Shown one piece after another: positions 1 through 8,433 of a DNA stretch of 64,000 nucleotides (position 1 is its first letter; every line of letters starts with the position of its first letter). The translations under genes and the position numbers were made by a program. Origin of the DNA: Paractinoplanes maris (GTDB taxonomy: Bacteria > Actinomycetota > Actinomycetes > Mycobacteriales > Micromonosporaceae); assembly GCF_023544465.1 (NCBI RefSeq), contig NZ_JALPVL010000005.1, forward strand, positions 553,975 to 617,974. Reading direction: 5' to 3'. A model generated the notes under the pieces. That model ran no database searches, was not told the DNA's origin, and worked only from the letters and a program-made list of their open reading frames with translations.

Positions 1-211
1 CGGGGTCGAGCAGGCCGGGGCCCGCGACGGGGGTGGGACGCGGACCGTTCACCGGCAGGCGCGAGATCAGCGACGTGAGCGAGGTCAGCTGGGTGTCGAG
101 CCGGTCGACCTGGTAGTGCTCCAGCCGATCGGAGACGACCGTGCCGACCAGGCCCAGCCCGGCCAGCAACAGGGTCGCGGTGATGAGCAGAAGGCGTACG
201 CGAAGGCTCAT
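1..211 (-). CDS. Sensor histidine kinase, N-terminal part only (runs off left edge)
   Basis: Only the first 70 codons are inside the window. The ATG overlaps the stop of the response-regulator gene (ATGA), so the two are translationally coupled. The protein begins MSLRVRLLLITATLLLAG, giving one membrane helix at about residues 6-26, and continues with a polar stretch (SDRLEHYQVDRLDTQLTSL) typical of the extracytoplasmic loop of a kinase. The H-box and ATPase domains are outside the window, so the call rests on this topology and on its place directly after an OmpR-type regulator. The signal sensed is unknown. The ABC exporter genes upstream in the operon suggest an envelope or drug stimulus (inference). 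Confidence 0.75.
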   Translation of the reverse strand, partial: MSLRVRLLLITATLLLAGLGLVGTVVSDRLEHYQVDRLDTQLTSLTSLISRLPVNGPRPTPVAGPGLLDP

Positions 212-897
212 CTCCGGGGCTCGCGCATCACGTAGCCGACACCGTGGACGGTCTGGATCAGCTTGGGCTCCTCGGTGTCGAGCTTGCGCCGCAGATAGGA
301 GATGTAGGTGTCCACGATGCTGGCGTCACCGCCGAAGTCGTAGTGCCACACCCGTTCGAGGATCTGCGCCTTGGTCACCACCCGGCCGGCGTTCTCCATC
401 AGGTGGCGCAGCAGGCGGAACTCGGTGGGCGAGACACGGACGGGCCGGCCGTCCCGGGTCAGCTGGTGTCCCTCGGGGTCGAGAGTCAGCGGCCCCACGG
501 TCAGCAGGCCGGAGGGGGAACCGTTGGTGCGGCGCAGGATCGCGTTGATCCGGGCGATCAGCTCCTCCAGGTCGAACGGCTTGGTCACGTAGTCGTCGGC
601 GCCCAGCGACAGCCCGGTCACCTTGTCGGCCTGCCGGTCGCGCGCGGTCAGGAACAGCACGGGCACCGGGCGGCGCTCCTCCCGCAACCGCCGCACCACG
701 TCGAAACCGTCCCGGTCGGGCAGCATGACGTCGAGGAGCACCAGATCGGGTGGGTCCGCGGTGGCCGAGGCGATCGCCTCGGCGGCGGTGGCGGCCGAGG
801 TTACCCGGAATCCGGCGAACCGCAGGGTCGCGGCGAGCAGTTCCCGTACGGTGGCCTCGTCATCCACCACGAGCAGGCGTTCCGCCCGGGCGGTCAT
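208..897 (-). CDS. OmpR/PhoB-family response regulator
   Basis: A 229-residue two-domain regulator. The receiver domain (about 1-120) has the acidic pair VDDE, phospho-acceptor Asp56 in LLDVMLP, a switch Thr in FLTARD and Lys in YVTKPFD. The C-terminal winged helix (about 135-229) has SPTEFRLLRHLMENAGRV and ends VHGVGYVMREPRR. The start chosen (MTARAERLL) overlaps the stop of the upstream membrane-protein gene as ATGA. An ATG three codons earlier (906) is the alternative. It acts in the cytoplasm as the transcription factor paired with the kinase that follows, and probably controls this operon, as is usual for such sets (inference). Confidence 0.93.
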   Translation of the reverse strand: MTARAERLLVVDDEATVRELLAATLRFAGFRVTSAATAAEAIASATADPPDLVLLDVMLPDRDGFDVVRRLREERRPVPVLFLTARDRQADKVTGLSLGADDYVTKPFDLEELIARINAILRRTNGSPSGLLTVGPLTLDPEGHQLTRDGRPVRVSPTEFRLLRHLMENAGRVVTKAQILERVWHYDFGGDASIVDTYISYLRRKLDTEEPKLIQTVHGVGYVMREPRR

Positions 898-2132
898 CGC
901 TTCCATGGCCGCCAGCCTACGAACCCGTCGACCAGCAGACTGCCCGCGAAGCCGGAAACCGCCCCGGCCCCGAGCCCACCGGCCGAGGCGAGCCACGGAT
1001 CGGCGGCCACCCGCAGGTCGAGCAGCGGCAGCGACAGGATGAAAGCCTGGGCGCTCAAGCCGACCGAGGCCCGGGCCAGCACGGCCAGGACGACCAGCAG
1101 CAGACCGGCCGCCGCGGCGAGCCAGATCGCCTGCACGGCAGCCCGTCGCAGGGGCCCGCCGCGCCGATGCCGGCCGGTCCCGGCGGCGACAGCGATGCCC
1201 AAGCCGACCACGACGGCCCCCGAGAGCAGCACGAACGGGACACCGGACGGCAGCGACCGCCCGCCGTCGAGGACGCAGGAGAGCATCCCGTCCGCGTGCA
1301 CCGCCCACGGTCCGGCCAACCCGAGCAGCACGACCGGAAACGCCATCACGGCAGCACCGGCGGCCACCGGGCCACCAACCACCCACGCCGCGACCAGCCC
1401 CGTCACCACGGCCCCGGCCACCGGCCATCGAAGCGCGCGCGCCCCGGCCGTCACCGTGGGAAACCGCGCGGCCACCAGGCACAACCCGACGACAGCCACG
1501 GCTCCGACCACCGCACCGATCACCGCCGGCCCCACCGCCACCGCGAATCCAGCCTCAAGCGCCCGTCCGGCACCGCCCGGCAGACCGCCACCCGGCAGAC
1601 CGCCCCCGGGCAGACCACCGCCGGAGGGGCAGCCGGCGCTCTCGACCACTGACGTGGCGCCACCGGCCGGCAGGTTCAGGCTTCCGCGGCCCGCCCCCGC
1701 GACCGCCCCCATGACCGCCGCGAAGACGGCCGTCGCCGACAAGCCTCGCGTGAGCAGACCGTCCCGCCCTCGCCGCAGCAACAGCACCCCCAGCACCACC
1801 GCGCCCACCGCAGTCACCCCCAGCGGCATCACGTCGACAAGGCCGTGCAGGCTCACCGGCATTCCGCCCGCCGGTACGGCACCGAGCCGCACCGGCGCGC
1901 CCACCGCCATCGCCGCGACGGCCGCGGTGAGCCGACTCATCGACCCCGCCCGCCCGGCATCGAGCAGGAGCAGCCCGCCGGCCGCGGTGCCGGCCATGGC
2001 CAGCACCGCGAGCCCGGCCACCACGGCCCCTTCGAGCCCGTCCCGCGCACCGGCACCCCGGCCGCGAGCGGCTTCCGGTCCGGCGGGCCGGGACGCAGCC
2101 CACGATTGCCGCACTGCCCGGATCGATGCCAT
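894..2132 (-). CDS. Multi-pass integral membrane protein, streptophobe-like
   Basis: A 412-residue, extremely Ala/Gly/Val-rich protein with roughly ten hydrophobic segments and almost no conserved catalytic residues. It starts MASIRAVRQSWAAS and ends FVGWRPWKR. Its composition and its position between ABC exporter and two-component genes resemble the actinobacterial streptophobe membrane proteins, but I recognise this from general character only. A loop near residues 172-188 is built from three GGGLP repeats. It lies 6 nt after the permease gene and overlaps the response-regulator start by 4 nt, so it belongs to the operon. It could be an exporter subunit or a membrane sensor accessory. Function unknown. 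Confidence 0.7.
   Translation of the reverse strand: MASIRAVRQSWAASRPAGPEAARGRGAGARDGLEGAVVAGLAVLAMAGTAAGGLLLLDAGRAGSMSRLTAAVAAMAVGAPVRLGAVPAGGMPVSLHGLVDVMPLGVTAVGAVVLGVLLLRRGRDGLLTRGLSATAVFAAVMGAVAGAGRGSLNLPAGGATSVVESAGCPSGGGLPGGGLPGGGLPGGAGRALEAGFAVAVGPAVIGAVVGAVAVVGLCLVAARFPTVTAGARALRWPVAGAVVTGLVAAWVVGGPVAAGAAVMAFPVVLLGLAGPWAVHADGMLSCVLDGGRSLPSGVPFVLLSGAVVVGLGIAVAAGTGRHRRGGPLRRAAVQAIWLAAAAGLLLVVLAVLARASVGLSAQAFILSLPLLDLRVAADPWLASAGGLGAGAVSGFAGSLLVDGFVGWRPWKR
1571..1615. repeat. Three tandem 15-bp units encoding GGGLP
   Basis: Three adjacent 15-nt units (1571-1585, 1586-1600, 1601-1615) share the core ccggcagac with few mismatches. On the minus strand they encode a (GGGLP)n loop in the membrane protein. 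The in-frame unit length means copy number could change without breaking the gene. Confidence 0.75.
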
Positions 2133-2138
2133 CGCCGG

Positions 2139-2939
2139 TCAGACGTCGCGACGGCGGAAGACCACGAACGCGGCCGCCAGCACCCCGGCGATGGCCAGGC
2201 ACATGCCGCCCAGGTTGAGCCACGGGTGCGGGAAATCGGGATCGGCGACCGTGCCGAGCGCCGCCGACCCGCCGATCGTCGGCCAGTAGGTGAAAACCCC
2301 GTGCATCCAGGACGGGAAGATTCCGGCCACCGCCGGCACCAGGAAGACGATCCCGACCAGCGTCGCCAGCGCCCCCGCGGTGGCTCGCATGAGCACCCCG
2401 AGCCCGACCGCCAGCAGCGCGATCGCCGCCAGATAGAGCCCGCCCGCGACCACCGCCGACAGCACTCCCGGGTCATCCAGCCCGGCGACCGGCACGCCCT
2501 GCCGGTCCATCAGCGGTTGCCCGATGAGGAACGACGCGAACATCAGAACCTCCCCCGCGATCACCGCGACGACCGTGGCCAGCACCACCTTGGCCGCCAG
2601 GACCCGCGTCCGCCGCGGCATGGCGGTCAGCGTCGTCCCCATCAGACCGGTCGCGTATTCCGAGGTGACCACCAGGATGCCCAGCACCCCGACGATCAGT
2701 TGGGCGACGATGTACGCGGTCAGGCTGCGCCCGGTCGGGTCCCAGGCCTGCCGTTCCGCGTCGGTCGCCTCGGCCCAGGACTGACCGGCCGCGTTCGAGG
2801 CCAGAATGGTGATGCCGAGGGCGACGACGAACAGGCAGCCCAGCGTGTACCAGGTCGAGCGCAGGCTGCGCAGCTTGATCCACTCGGCGCGCAGGGTGTG
2901 GCCGAAGCCGGGCCGCGCGGCGACCACGTCGGTGCTCAT
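2139..2939 (-). CDS. ABC-2 type transporter permease
   Basis: A 266-residue permease with about six membrane helices. The N-terminal region (FGHTLRAEWIKLRSLRSTWYT) is the cytosolic lead-in typical of ABC-2 permeases that pair with a separate ATPase, and the segment TSEYATGLMGTTLTAMPRR matches the conserved loop of the family (EYxxGxxxxTLxxxPRR). Its ATG overlaps the stop of the ATPase gene (2936-2939), so the two are coupled and form one exporter. The substrate is not visible in the sequence. It could be a peptide, a drug, or a stress-protection pump as in other actinobacterial two-gene ABC-2 systems. Confidence 0.9.
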   Translation of the reverse strand: MSTDVVAARPGFGHTLRAEWIKLRSLRSTWYTLGCLFVVALGITILASNAAGQSWAEATDAERQAWDPTGRSLTAYIVAQLIVGVLGILVVTSEYATGLMGTTLTAMPRRTRVLAAKVVLATVVAVIAGEVLMFASFLIGQPLMDRQGVPVAGLDDPGVLSAVVAGGLYLAAIALLAVGLGVLMRATAGALATLVGIVFLVPAVAGIFPSWMHGVFTYWPTIGGSAALGTVADPDFPHPWLNLGGMCLAIAGVLAAAFVVFRRRDV

Positions 2940-3850
2940 GCCGCCACCCCCTGATACTCGATGCTGTCGCGGGTCAGTTCCATGAACGCGTCCTCCAGCG
3001 AGACCCGCTGCGGGGTGAGCTCGCCCAGCGCCACCCCGTGATAGGCGGCCAGCTTGCCGATGTCGGCCGCGCTCATCCCGGACACCACGAGCGACGATTC
3101 GAGCCCGTCGCGCACGATCGCCCCGGCCGCGACGAGCCGCTGCGCGAAGTCCCCGGGGTCGGTCACCCGGACCAGGACGGTTCCCTCTCCCCCCGTACGC
3201 GTCAGCTCGCTCACCGCCGTGTCGGCGATCAACCGCCCGCGCCCGATGACGATCAGGTGATCCGCGGTCTGCGCCATCTCACTCATCAGGTGGCTGGAGA
3301 CCAGCACCGCCCGGCCCTCCGCGGCCAGCGACCGCATCAGGTCGCGCACCCACCGGATGCCCTCCGGGTCGAGCCCGTTCACCGGCTCGTCGAAGATCAG
3401 CACCCGGGGATCGCCCAGCAGGGTCGCCGCGATCCCCAGCCGCTGCCGCATGCCCAGCGAGAAGCCACCCGCCCGCTTGCGCGCCACGCCCTCGAGACCG
3501 GTCCGGGCCAGCACCTCGCCGACCCGCCGCCGGGGCAGCCCGTTGCTCACGGCCAGCGCCAGCAGGTGGTCGTAGGCCGTCCGGCTGCCGTGCACCGCCC
3601 CCGCGTCGAGCAGCGCACCGACCTCCAGGAGCGGCACCGCCAGCTCGGCATACCGCCGCCCACCGATCGTCACCGACCCGCGGTCCGGCGCGGCCAGCCC
3701 GATGATCATCCGCATGGTCGTCGACTTGCCGGCCCCGTTGGGCCCCAGGAAACCGGTCACCTGCCCGGCCTCCACGGTGAACGACAGATCGTCGACCACG
3801 GTCTCGGGACCGTACCGCTTGGTCAGCCCCCGTACGTCAATCATGCTCAT
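2936..3850 (-). CDS. ABC transporter ATP-binding protein
   Basis: A 304-residue ATPase, first gene of the minus-strand operon. Walker A is GPNGAGKST, the signature loop is FSLGMRQRLGIA, Walker B is VLIFDEPVNGLDPEG and the switch His is in VLVSSHLMSE. The C-terminal 80 residues (from about 225) form the extra domain usual in DrrA/BcrA-like exporter ATPases. The start shown is MSMIDVRG; MIDVRG two codons later is equally possible. It powers the permease encoded next. Confidence 0.94.
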   Translation of the reverse strand: MSMIDVRGLTKRYGPETVVDDLSFTVEAGQVTGFLGPNGAGKSTTMRMIIGLAAPDRGSVTIGGRRYAELAVPLLEVGALLDAGAVHGSRTAYDHLLALAVSNGLPRRRVGEVLARTGLEGVARKRAGGFSLGMRQRLGIAATLLGDPRVLIFDEPVNGLDPEGIRWVRDLMRSLAAEGRAVLVSSHLMSEMAQTADHLIVIGRGRLIADTAVSELTRTGGEGTVLVRVTDPGDFAQRLVAAGAIVRDGLESSLVVSGMSAADIGKLAAYHGVALGELTPQRVSLEDAFMELTRDSIEYQGVAA

Positions 3851-3898
3851 GCCGCCGATGCTGCTCGGCCCGGCTGACCGCTGCCGCAGAGCTTCTGG

Positions 3899-4020
3899 GA
3901 GAACTCTGTGAACTCGCCCGCTCAGCCCGCCGCCGCGGCCGCGTCACCCAGAGAACTCCGGGAAGTCGCCCGGTCAGCCCGCCGCGTCACGCGGAGAACT
4001 CCGGGACGTCGCGGACGGTC
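3899..4020. repeat. Degenerate tandem duplication of the pucR 3' end
   Basis: Blocks beginning gagaact at 3899, 3951 and 3994 repeat the end of the PucR gene. The last block is the true gene end (encoding DVPEFSA and stop), the middle one would encode GDFPEFSG and a stop, and the first is more diverged. Spacings are 52 and 43 nt, differing by a 9-nt GC-rich insertion. They occupy most of the 136-nt spacer between the ABC operon and pucR, and no other gene is seen there. Confidence 0.75.
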
Positions 4021-5192
4021 AGGGCGATGATCAGGGCGGAGATCCACTCGGGGTCGCGGAGGCGGTCGCCGTAGAGCTCGCGCAAGCGGGTCATCCGGTA
4101 GCGGACGGTCTGCGGGTGGATGAACAGCTCGGCCGCCACGTCGTCGCGCCGGCCCTGGTGGCGCAGCCAGCTCCGCAGGGTCTCGGTCAGCTTGGCCGCC
4201 GACTCCTCGGGGGCGGCGGCCAGCGGTTCCAGCACGCGCGCCCGCAGGTCGGCCAGGGCTTGCGGATCGGCGGTGAGCACCAGGGTGGCCAGGTGGTCCT
4301 CGGTGTCGACCACCGTCGAGGGGGGCACCCCGGGTGTTCGCAGGGTGCGCACGGCCCTCTCGTACGAGTCCTTGACCCGCAGCCACGGCCGGGCCGGACC
4401 GACCATCGCGCTCTGGCCGCGCAGCAGGCCCATCAACGCCGCCCGTCCGCTGCTGTCGGCGTCGGGGACCAGCAGCACCGACAGGTCCTGCGCCCCCGGA
4501 CCGGCCTCACTGAGCTGCAGCGTGCGCCGATCGAGCAGGTCCACCACCGTCCGGGCGGCGTGCTCGGGCACCAGGACGGCGGTCAGAGTGCGCGGGGGTG
4601 ACCAGTCGGCGCGCCGCGCGGCCAGCACGACTGTGTGCTCGGGCTCGCCGGCCAGCAGCGCCTGGGCGAGCTGCTCCAGGTGGCGCAGCCGGGCCCGGCC
4701 CGAGGAGGCCAGCTCGTCGGCGTGCCCGGCCACGCTGGCCGCGGAGAGCTCGTCGATGTAGGCGAAGACCAGCTCGGCGAAGTGGGCCACGGTGGCGGCC
4801 GGCTGCCCGGTGCTGAGGCTGATCGCGGCCAGCTCGTGCCACGAGACCCGGGCCCCGACCCGATAGGCCGCGAGCAGCGCGTCGAGGCTGCGGCCGTTGC
4901 GCGCCTCACCCCGGCCCAGCGCGTACGCCGCCTCGAGGGCCGGAGCGAGCGGCGAGCGCGGATCGGGGCTGTAGGCTCGCGACACCAGCTCGAGGAACGT
5001 GCCCAGGGCGGCCCGCACGGCCCGCTCGATCTTCACGCCCAGCACCCCGGCGAAGGCGTCGGCATAGGCCGGCACCTCGGCCGTGATCGCATCGATGGTC
5101 TGCAGGGCGACGTGCGGCAGCCGGTCCCGCAGTGGCGCGACCACATCGGGTGACAAGCGAAAAGTTCGGACATCCGGCAGGGGCTCGGCCAC
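3987..5192 (-). CDS. PucR/CdaR-family transcriptional regulator
   Basis: A 401-residue cytoplasmic regulator. The C-terminal PucR-type helix-turn-helix is clear: LTETLRSWLRHQGRRDDVAAELFIHPQTVRYRMTRL, preceded by a GGDEF-like CdaR middle domain (about 190-320). The N-terminal half carries the RsbT-co-antagonist-like helical region common in actinobacterial members (YSPDPRSPLAPALEAAYALGRGEARNGRSLDALLAAYRVGA, quoted in part as YAL, LDALL, AYRVG). It is transcribed away from the reductase/desaturase pair across a 111-nt spacer, so it is a likely regulator of that pair (inference). The effector is unknown. The ATG at 5192 follows a plausible GGAGG ribosome site. Confidence 0.88.
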   Translation of the reverse strand: MAEPLPDVRTFRLSPDVVAPLRDRLPHVALQTIDAITAEVPAYADAFAGVLGVKIERAVRAALGTFLELVSRAYSPDPRSPLAPALEAAYALGRGEARNGRSLDALLAAYRVGARVSWHELAAISLSTGQPAATVAHFAELVFAYIDELSAASVAGHADELASSGRARLRHLEQLAQALLAGEPEHTVVLAARRADWSPPRTLTAVLVPEHAARTVVDLLDRRTLQLSEAGPGAQDLSVLLVPDADSSGRAALMGLLRGQSAMVGPARPWLRVKDSYERAVRTLRTPGVPPSTVVDTEDHLATLVLTADPQALADLRARVLEPLAAAPEESAAKLTETLRSWLRHQGRRDDVAAELFIHPQTVRYRMTRLRELYGDRLRDPEWISALIIALTVRDVPEFSA

Positions 5193-5303
5193 GACGATTC
5201 CTCCCGTTTAGCCTCCGTGGCTTGTCCCCCGCGAACAAAAGCCCCGGTTAAATTCACTTCGTGTGGTCAGGAATCTACCCCGACAACGAGTGACGCTTGT
5301 TAC

Positions 5304-6374
5304 GTGGCTGTTATCCGCACCGTCCGAACCGGCGCCTGGCGCGTCGTCGAGCTGATCACGACGCCGGTGGTCCCCGCGGACTACCTCGACGTGATCGCTC
5401 CGCTGCGCAACGCCCGGGTGCTCCGCGCCAAGATCGACGCGGTGCGCCCCGAGACCGAGACCAGCGTGACGCTGGTGCTGCGGCCCGGTCGCGGCTGGGT
5501 GCGGCACGAGCCCGGGCAGTACGTCCGCGTCGGTGTCGACGTCGACGGCGTACGGCAGTGGCGCTCTTATTCGATCACCAGCGCCCCGGAGCGCCGCGAC
5601 GGCCGGTTCACCATCACGGTCAACGCGGTCCCCGACGGCCTGGTGAGCACGCACCTCGTCCGCCGGGCCAAGCGCGGCATGATCGTGCACCTCGACGTGC
5701 CCACCGGCGAGTTCCTGCTCGACCGGCCGCGCCCGGCCAAGGCGCTGTTCGTCACCGCGGGCAGCGGCATCACGCCGGTCATGGGCATGCTCCGCAGTGC
5801 GCTGCACGAGCTGTCCGACGTCGTCGTCGTGCACTCGGCGGGCACCCGGGAGGCCGTCGTCTTCGGCTCCGAGCTGCGCGCCCTGGCCGCCGAGGGCCGC
5901 ATCCGGCTGATCGAGCGGCACACCCGGACCGACGGCCGGCTCAAACCGGCCGACCTCGACGAGCTGGTGCCCGACCTGTTCGAGCGCCGGACCTGGGCCT
6001 GCGGGCCCAACGAGATGCTCGACGACCTCGAGACGCACTGGGCCGACGCCGAGGCCGGCCACCTGCTGCGGACCGAGCGCTTCCGCCCGACGCTGATCAG
6101 CAGCGCGGGCGGCGGCACGGTCACGTTCAGCCAGTCCGGCACGGTCGTCGAGACCGACGGCTCCGAGCCACTGCTCGACTCCGGCGAGGCGGCCGGCGTG
6201 CTCATGCCGTCCGGCTGCCGGATGGGCATTTGCTTCAGCTGCGTGCTGCCGCTGCGCGAGGGCGCCGTGCGCGACCTGCGCGACGGGCAGCTCACCGTCG
6301 CCGAGCCGGGCGACAACATCCCGATCCAGACCTGCATCTCCGCCGCCGCCGGCCCCTGCAAGATCGACCTTTAA
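5304..6374 (+). CDS. Flavodoxin/ferredoxin reductase with 2Fe-2S domain, electron donor to the desaturase
   Basis: An oxidoreductase of about 356 residues that passes electrons from NAD(P)H through flavin and a plant-type 2Fe-2S centre. Seen in order: FAD-binding barrel (WRSYSITSAP, with RxYS-type motif), NAD-binding fold (VTAGSGITPVMGML) and a C-terminal ferredoxin domain with cysteines in GCRMGICFSCVLPL plus a later TCISAAAGPC. The GTG at 5304 is chosen because homologous reductases begin just before the WRVVELITTP-like segment; an in-frame ATG lies upstream at 5217 but extends into unlikely sequence. It lies 11 nt before the desaturase gene. The pair matches the mycobacterial Rv3230c/DesA3 arrangement (known family). 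Confidence 0.88.
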   Translation: MAVIRTVRTGAWRVVELITTPVVPADYLDVIAPLRNARVLRAKIDAVRPETETSVTLVLRPGRGWVRHEPGQYVRVGVDVDGVRQWRSYSITSAPERRDGRFTITVNAVPDGLVSTHLVRRAKRGMIVHLDVPTGEFLLDRPRPAKALFVTAGSGITPVMGMLRSALHELSDVVVVHSAGTREAVVFGSELRALAAEGRIRLIERHTRTDGRLKPADLDELVPDLFERRTWACGPNEMLDDLETHWADAEAGHLLRTERFRPTLISSAGGGTVTFSQSGTVVETDGSEPLLDSGEAAGVLMPSGCRMGICFSCVLPLREGAVRDLRDGQLTVAEPGDNIPIQTCISAAAGPCKIDL

Positions 6375-6385
6375 GAGGACTGTGC

Positions 6386-7582
6386 ATGACCACGATCCAG
6401 CGCAAGAAGGCCAACCCGGTCGCCCACCTGACTCCAGAGGACATCGAGCAGATCGGCATCGAGCTCGACGCCATCCGCGACGAGGTCATGGGCAGCCGTG
6501 GTGAGAACGACGCCGCGTACATCCGGCGGGTGATCGCGTGGCAGCGCGGGCTCGAGCTCGGCAGCCGCGGGGTGCTGCTCTTCTCGCTCTTCCCGCCGGC
6601 CTGGCTGGTCGGCACGGCCGGCCTGACGGTGGCCAAGATCCTGGAGAACATGGAGATCGGCCACAACATCATGCACGGCCAGTGGGACTGGATGCGCGAC
6701 CCCAAGATCCACTCGACGAAGTGGGAGTGGGACCACGCCTCCCCGGCCGAGCAGTGGAAGCACTCGCACAACGAGCTGCACCACACGTACACCAACGTGG
6801 TCGGCCGCGACAACGACCTCGGCTACGGCATCATGCGCGTCGACGAGGACCAGAAGTGGCACCCCATGCATCTGGGCCAGCCCCTCTGGAACTTCGTCAA
6901 CGCCTGCCTGTTCGAGTACGGCATCGCCGCGTACGACCTGGAACTGGGCAAGAATCTGGCCACCAAGGAACGCCGTCGCGACCCGAAGTTCCGGGCCGGG
7001 CTGCGCAAGGTGCGCAACAAGATCGGCAAGCAGGTGCTCAAGGACTACGTGGTGCACCCGGCCCTGTCCGGCCCGTCGTTCCTGCACACGATCGCGGCCA
7101 ACGCCACGGCCAACGTGATCCGGAACCTGTGGAGCCACTCGGTCATCATGTGCGGCCACTTCCCCAACGGTGTCGAGACGTTCGAGAAGACGTCCATCGA
7201 GGGTGAGACGCGTGGCGAGTGGTACCTGCGCCAGATGCTCGGCTCGGCCAACATCAGCGGCAGCCGGGCCATGCACCTGATGACCGGCAACCTGTCCCAC
7301 CAGATCGAGCATCACCTGTTCCCCGACATGCCGAGCAACCGCTACAAGGAGATCGCCCCCAGGATCCAGGACCTCTTCCAGCGGTACGGGCTCTCGTACA
7401 CCAGTGGTCCGCTGCCCAAGCAGGTCGCGTCGGCCTGGTACAAGGTGATCCGCCTGTCGCTGCCCAACCGGGGCGAGGCCGCCGTCCGCCGCCCGGTCGA
7501 GAAGAAGGCTCCCGCCGTCTCGACCCGCTGGCGCCGCGTCCAGCCCGCGACGCCGGCCGCCGAGCTCGCCGGCACTCCCTGA
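6386..7582 (+). CDS. Acyl-CoA fatty acid desaturase (DesA3-like)
   Basis: A 398-residue membrane di-iron desaturase that should introduce a cis double bond into a fatty acyl chain. All three histidine boxes are present: HNIMHGQW, HSHNELHH and HQIEHHLFP. A hydrophobic segment (RGVLLFSLFPPAWLVG) precedes the first box. The ATG follows AGAGGAC with good spacing. Its gene follows the reductase gene directly, so the two act as a couple: the reductase supplies electrons, the desaturase performs the chemistry at the inner membrane. Likely role is control of membrane fluidity. It ends 4 nt before the stop of the convergent YdcF gene. Confidence 0.93.
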   Translation: MTTIQRKKANPVAHLTPEDIEQIGIELDAIRDEVMGSRGENDAAYIRRVIAWQRGLELGSRGVLLFSLFPPAWLVGTAGLTVAKILENMEIGHNIMHGQWDWMRDPKIHSTKWEWDHASPAEQWKHSHNELHHTYTNVVGRDNDLGYGIMRVDEDQKWHPMHLGQPLWNFVNACLFEYGIAAYDLELGKNLATKERRRDPKFRAGLRKVRNKIGKQVLKDYVVHPALSGPSFLHTIAANATANVIRNLWSHSVIMCGHFPNGVETFEKTSIEGETRGEWYLRQMLGSANISGSRAMHLMTGNLSHQIEHHLFPDMPSNRYKEIAPRIQDLFQRYGLSYTSGPLPKQVASAWYKVIRLSLPNRGEAAVRRPVEKKAPAVSTRWRRVQPATPAAELAGTP

Positions 7583-7586
7583 CCGA

Positions 7587-8339
7587 TCAGGCGCCGGCCC
7601 ACCGCGGGTCGGCGACCCGGGGCGATCCCACCCCGGCCGTACGCAGGGCGGACCAGGCCCGGCTCACCTCGGCCGGCACGTCCACGTGGGCGATGAACCC
7701 GCGCCCCGACGGCCCGTACCCATCCGGGCCGTCGGTCAGGCGCGGGATCTCCCCCATCAACAGCGACAGATAGCGCTGCGGGGTCCACATGCCGAGCGGC
7801 GCCTCCGGACAGCGAAGGCCGGCGTCCACGTGCGTCCGGTGCGCGGCGAAGTTCACGATCCGCGTATCCGGGGCGTGCAGCCGGAACCCGGCGTCCATCC
7901 GCCGCTGCATCGAGGCGTCCTGGATGATCAGGATCCGCCGGTGCGGAACGCCGGCGGCGGCCAGCATGGCGAGAGCGTTGCGGACGTTGGTGCCACAGTT
8001 GGTCGACTCGTGCTCCAGCAGGTCGGCTCCCACGTCGTACCGCTCCCGCAGGTAGCGCTCGAAGAGCGCGGCCTCGCTGCGCCCCTCGACATCGACCCAG
8101 CCCATCCGCTGCCGCAGCGCCTCGCGCAGCACATCGGTGGAGTGTCCCTGACCGCCGACGATCATCGTCCGCGCGGCGATGCCGTCCGCGATGACCCGGG
8201 CGAGGACGTCACCACCGGCGAGGATGCTGCCGCCGAAGAGGATGGCGACGTCCACCTCCCTGGTGAGCGCGTCCGGATCCCGCATCGCGCAGAAATCGAC
8301 GAGCGTGTTCACGTTTCCCGCGGCGCCGGCCTCGATCAC
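7587..8339 (-). CDS. YdcF-family (DUF218) protein
   Basis: A 250-residue protein with the YdcF fold signatures: VAILFGGSILAGGD near the N-terminus, MIVGGQGHSTD, EHESTNCGTNVRNAL (the conserved STNTxEN-like segment) and ILIIQDASMQRRM. No membrane segment is seen, so it is probably cytoplasmic. Members bind nucleotide-like ligands (the E. coli protein binds SAM), but no reaction is settled. The start is a GTG at 8339. It is divergent from the serine hydrolase gene across 94 nt that contain a perfect inverted repeat. Confidence 0.8.
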   Translation of the reverse strand: MIEAGAAGNVNTLVDFCAMRDPDALTREVDVAILFGGSILAGGDVLARVIADGIAARTMIVGGQGHSTDVLREALRQRMGWVDVEGRSEAALFERYLRERYDVGADLLEHESTNCGTNVRNALAMLAAAGVPHRRILIIQDASMQRRMDAGFRLHAPDTRIVNFAAHRTHVDAGLRCPEAPLGMWTPQRYLSLLMGEIPRLTDGPDGYGPSGRGFIAHVDVPAEVSRAWSALRTAGVGSPRVADPRWAGA

Positions 8340-8356
8340 CGCTCGAGCCTAGAGCG

Positions 8357-8378
8357 ACCCCTGACTTTCGTCAGGGGT
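8357..8378. promoter_or_regulatory. Perfect 9-bp inverted repeat, probable response-regulator operator
   Basis: Arms ACCCCTGAC (8357-8365) and GTCAGGGGT (8370-8378) flank TTTC. The core TGAC-N4-GTCA is the kind of site used by NarL/LuxR-type regulators near their own genes in actinobacteria. It lies 56 nt before the operon that encodes exactly such a regulator. A possible -10, TAGCGT at 8421-8426, sits 7 nt before the ATG at 8434, so the mRNA may be leaderless. Confidence 0.55.
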
Positions 8379-8433
8379 GATGGTGGCGGATCGGCAGATT
8401 CGCCCGGGAGCGCTGCTCCCTAGCGTTTCCGGC

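Noticed and set aside
244..2289. Long plus-strand open frame opposite the response-regulator and membrane-protein genes
   Set aside because: It is Pro/Arg/Thr-rich with no domain, and the minus strand encodes recognisable proteins with coupled starts. In very GC-rich DNA such antisense frames are common; the same applies to those opposite 19459-21081 and 27958-30120.
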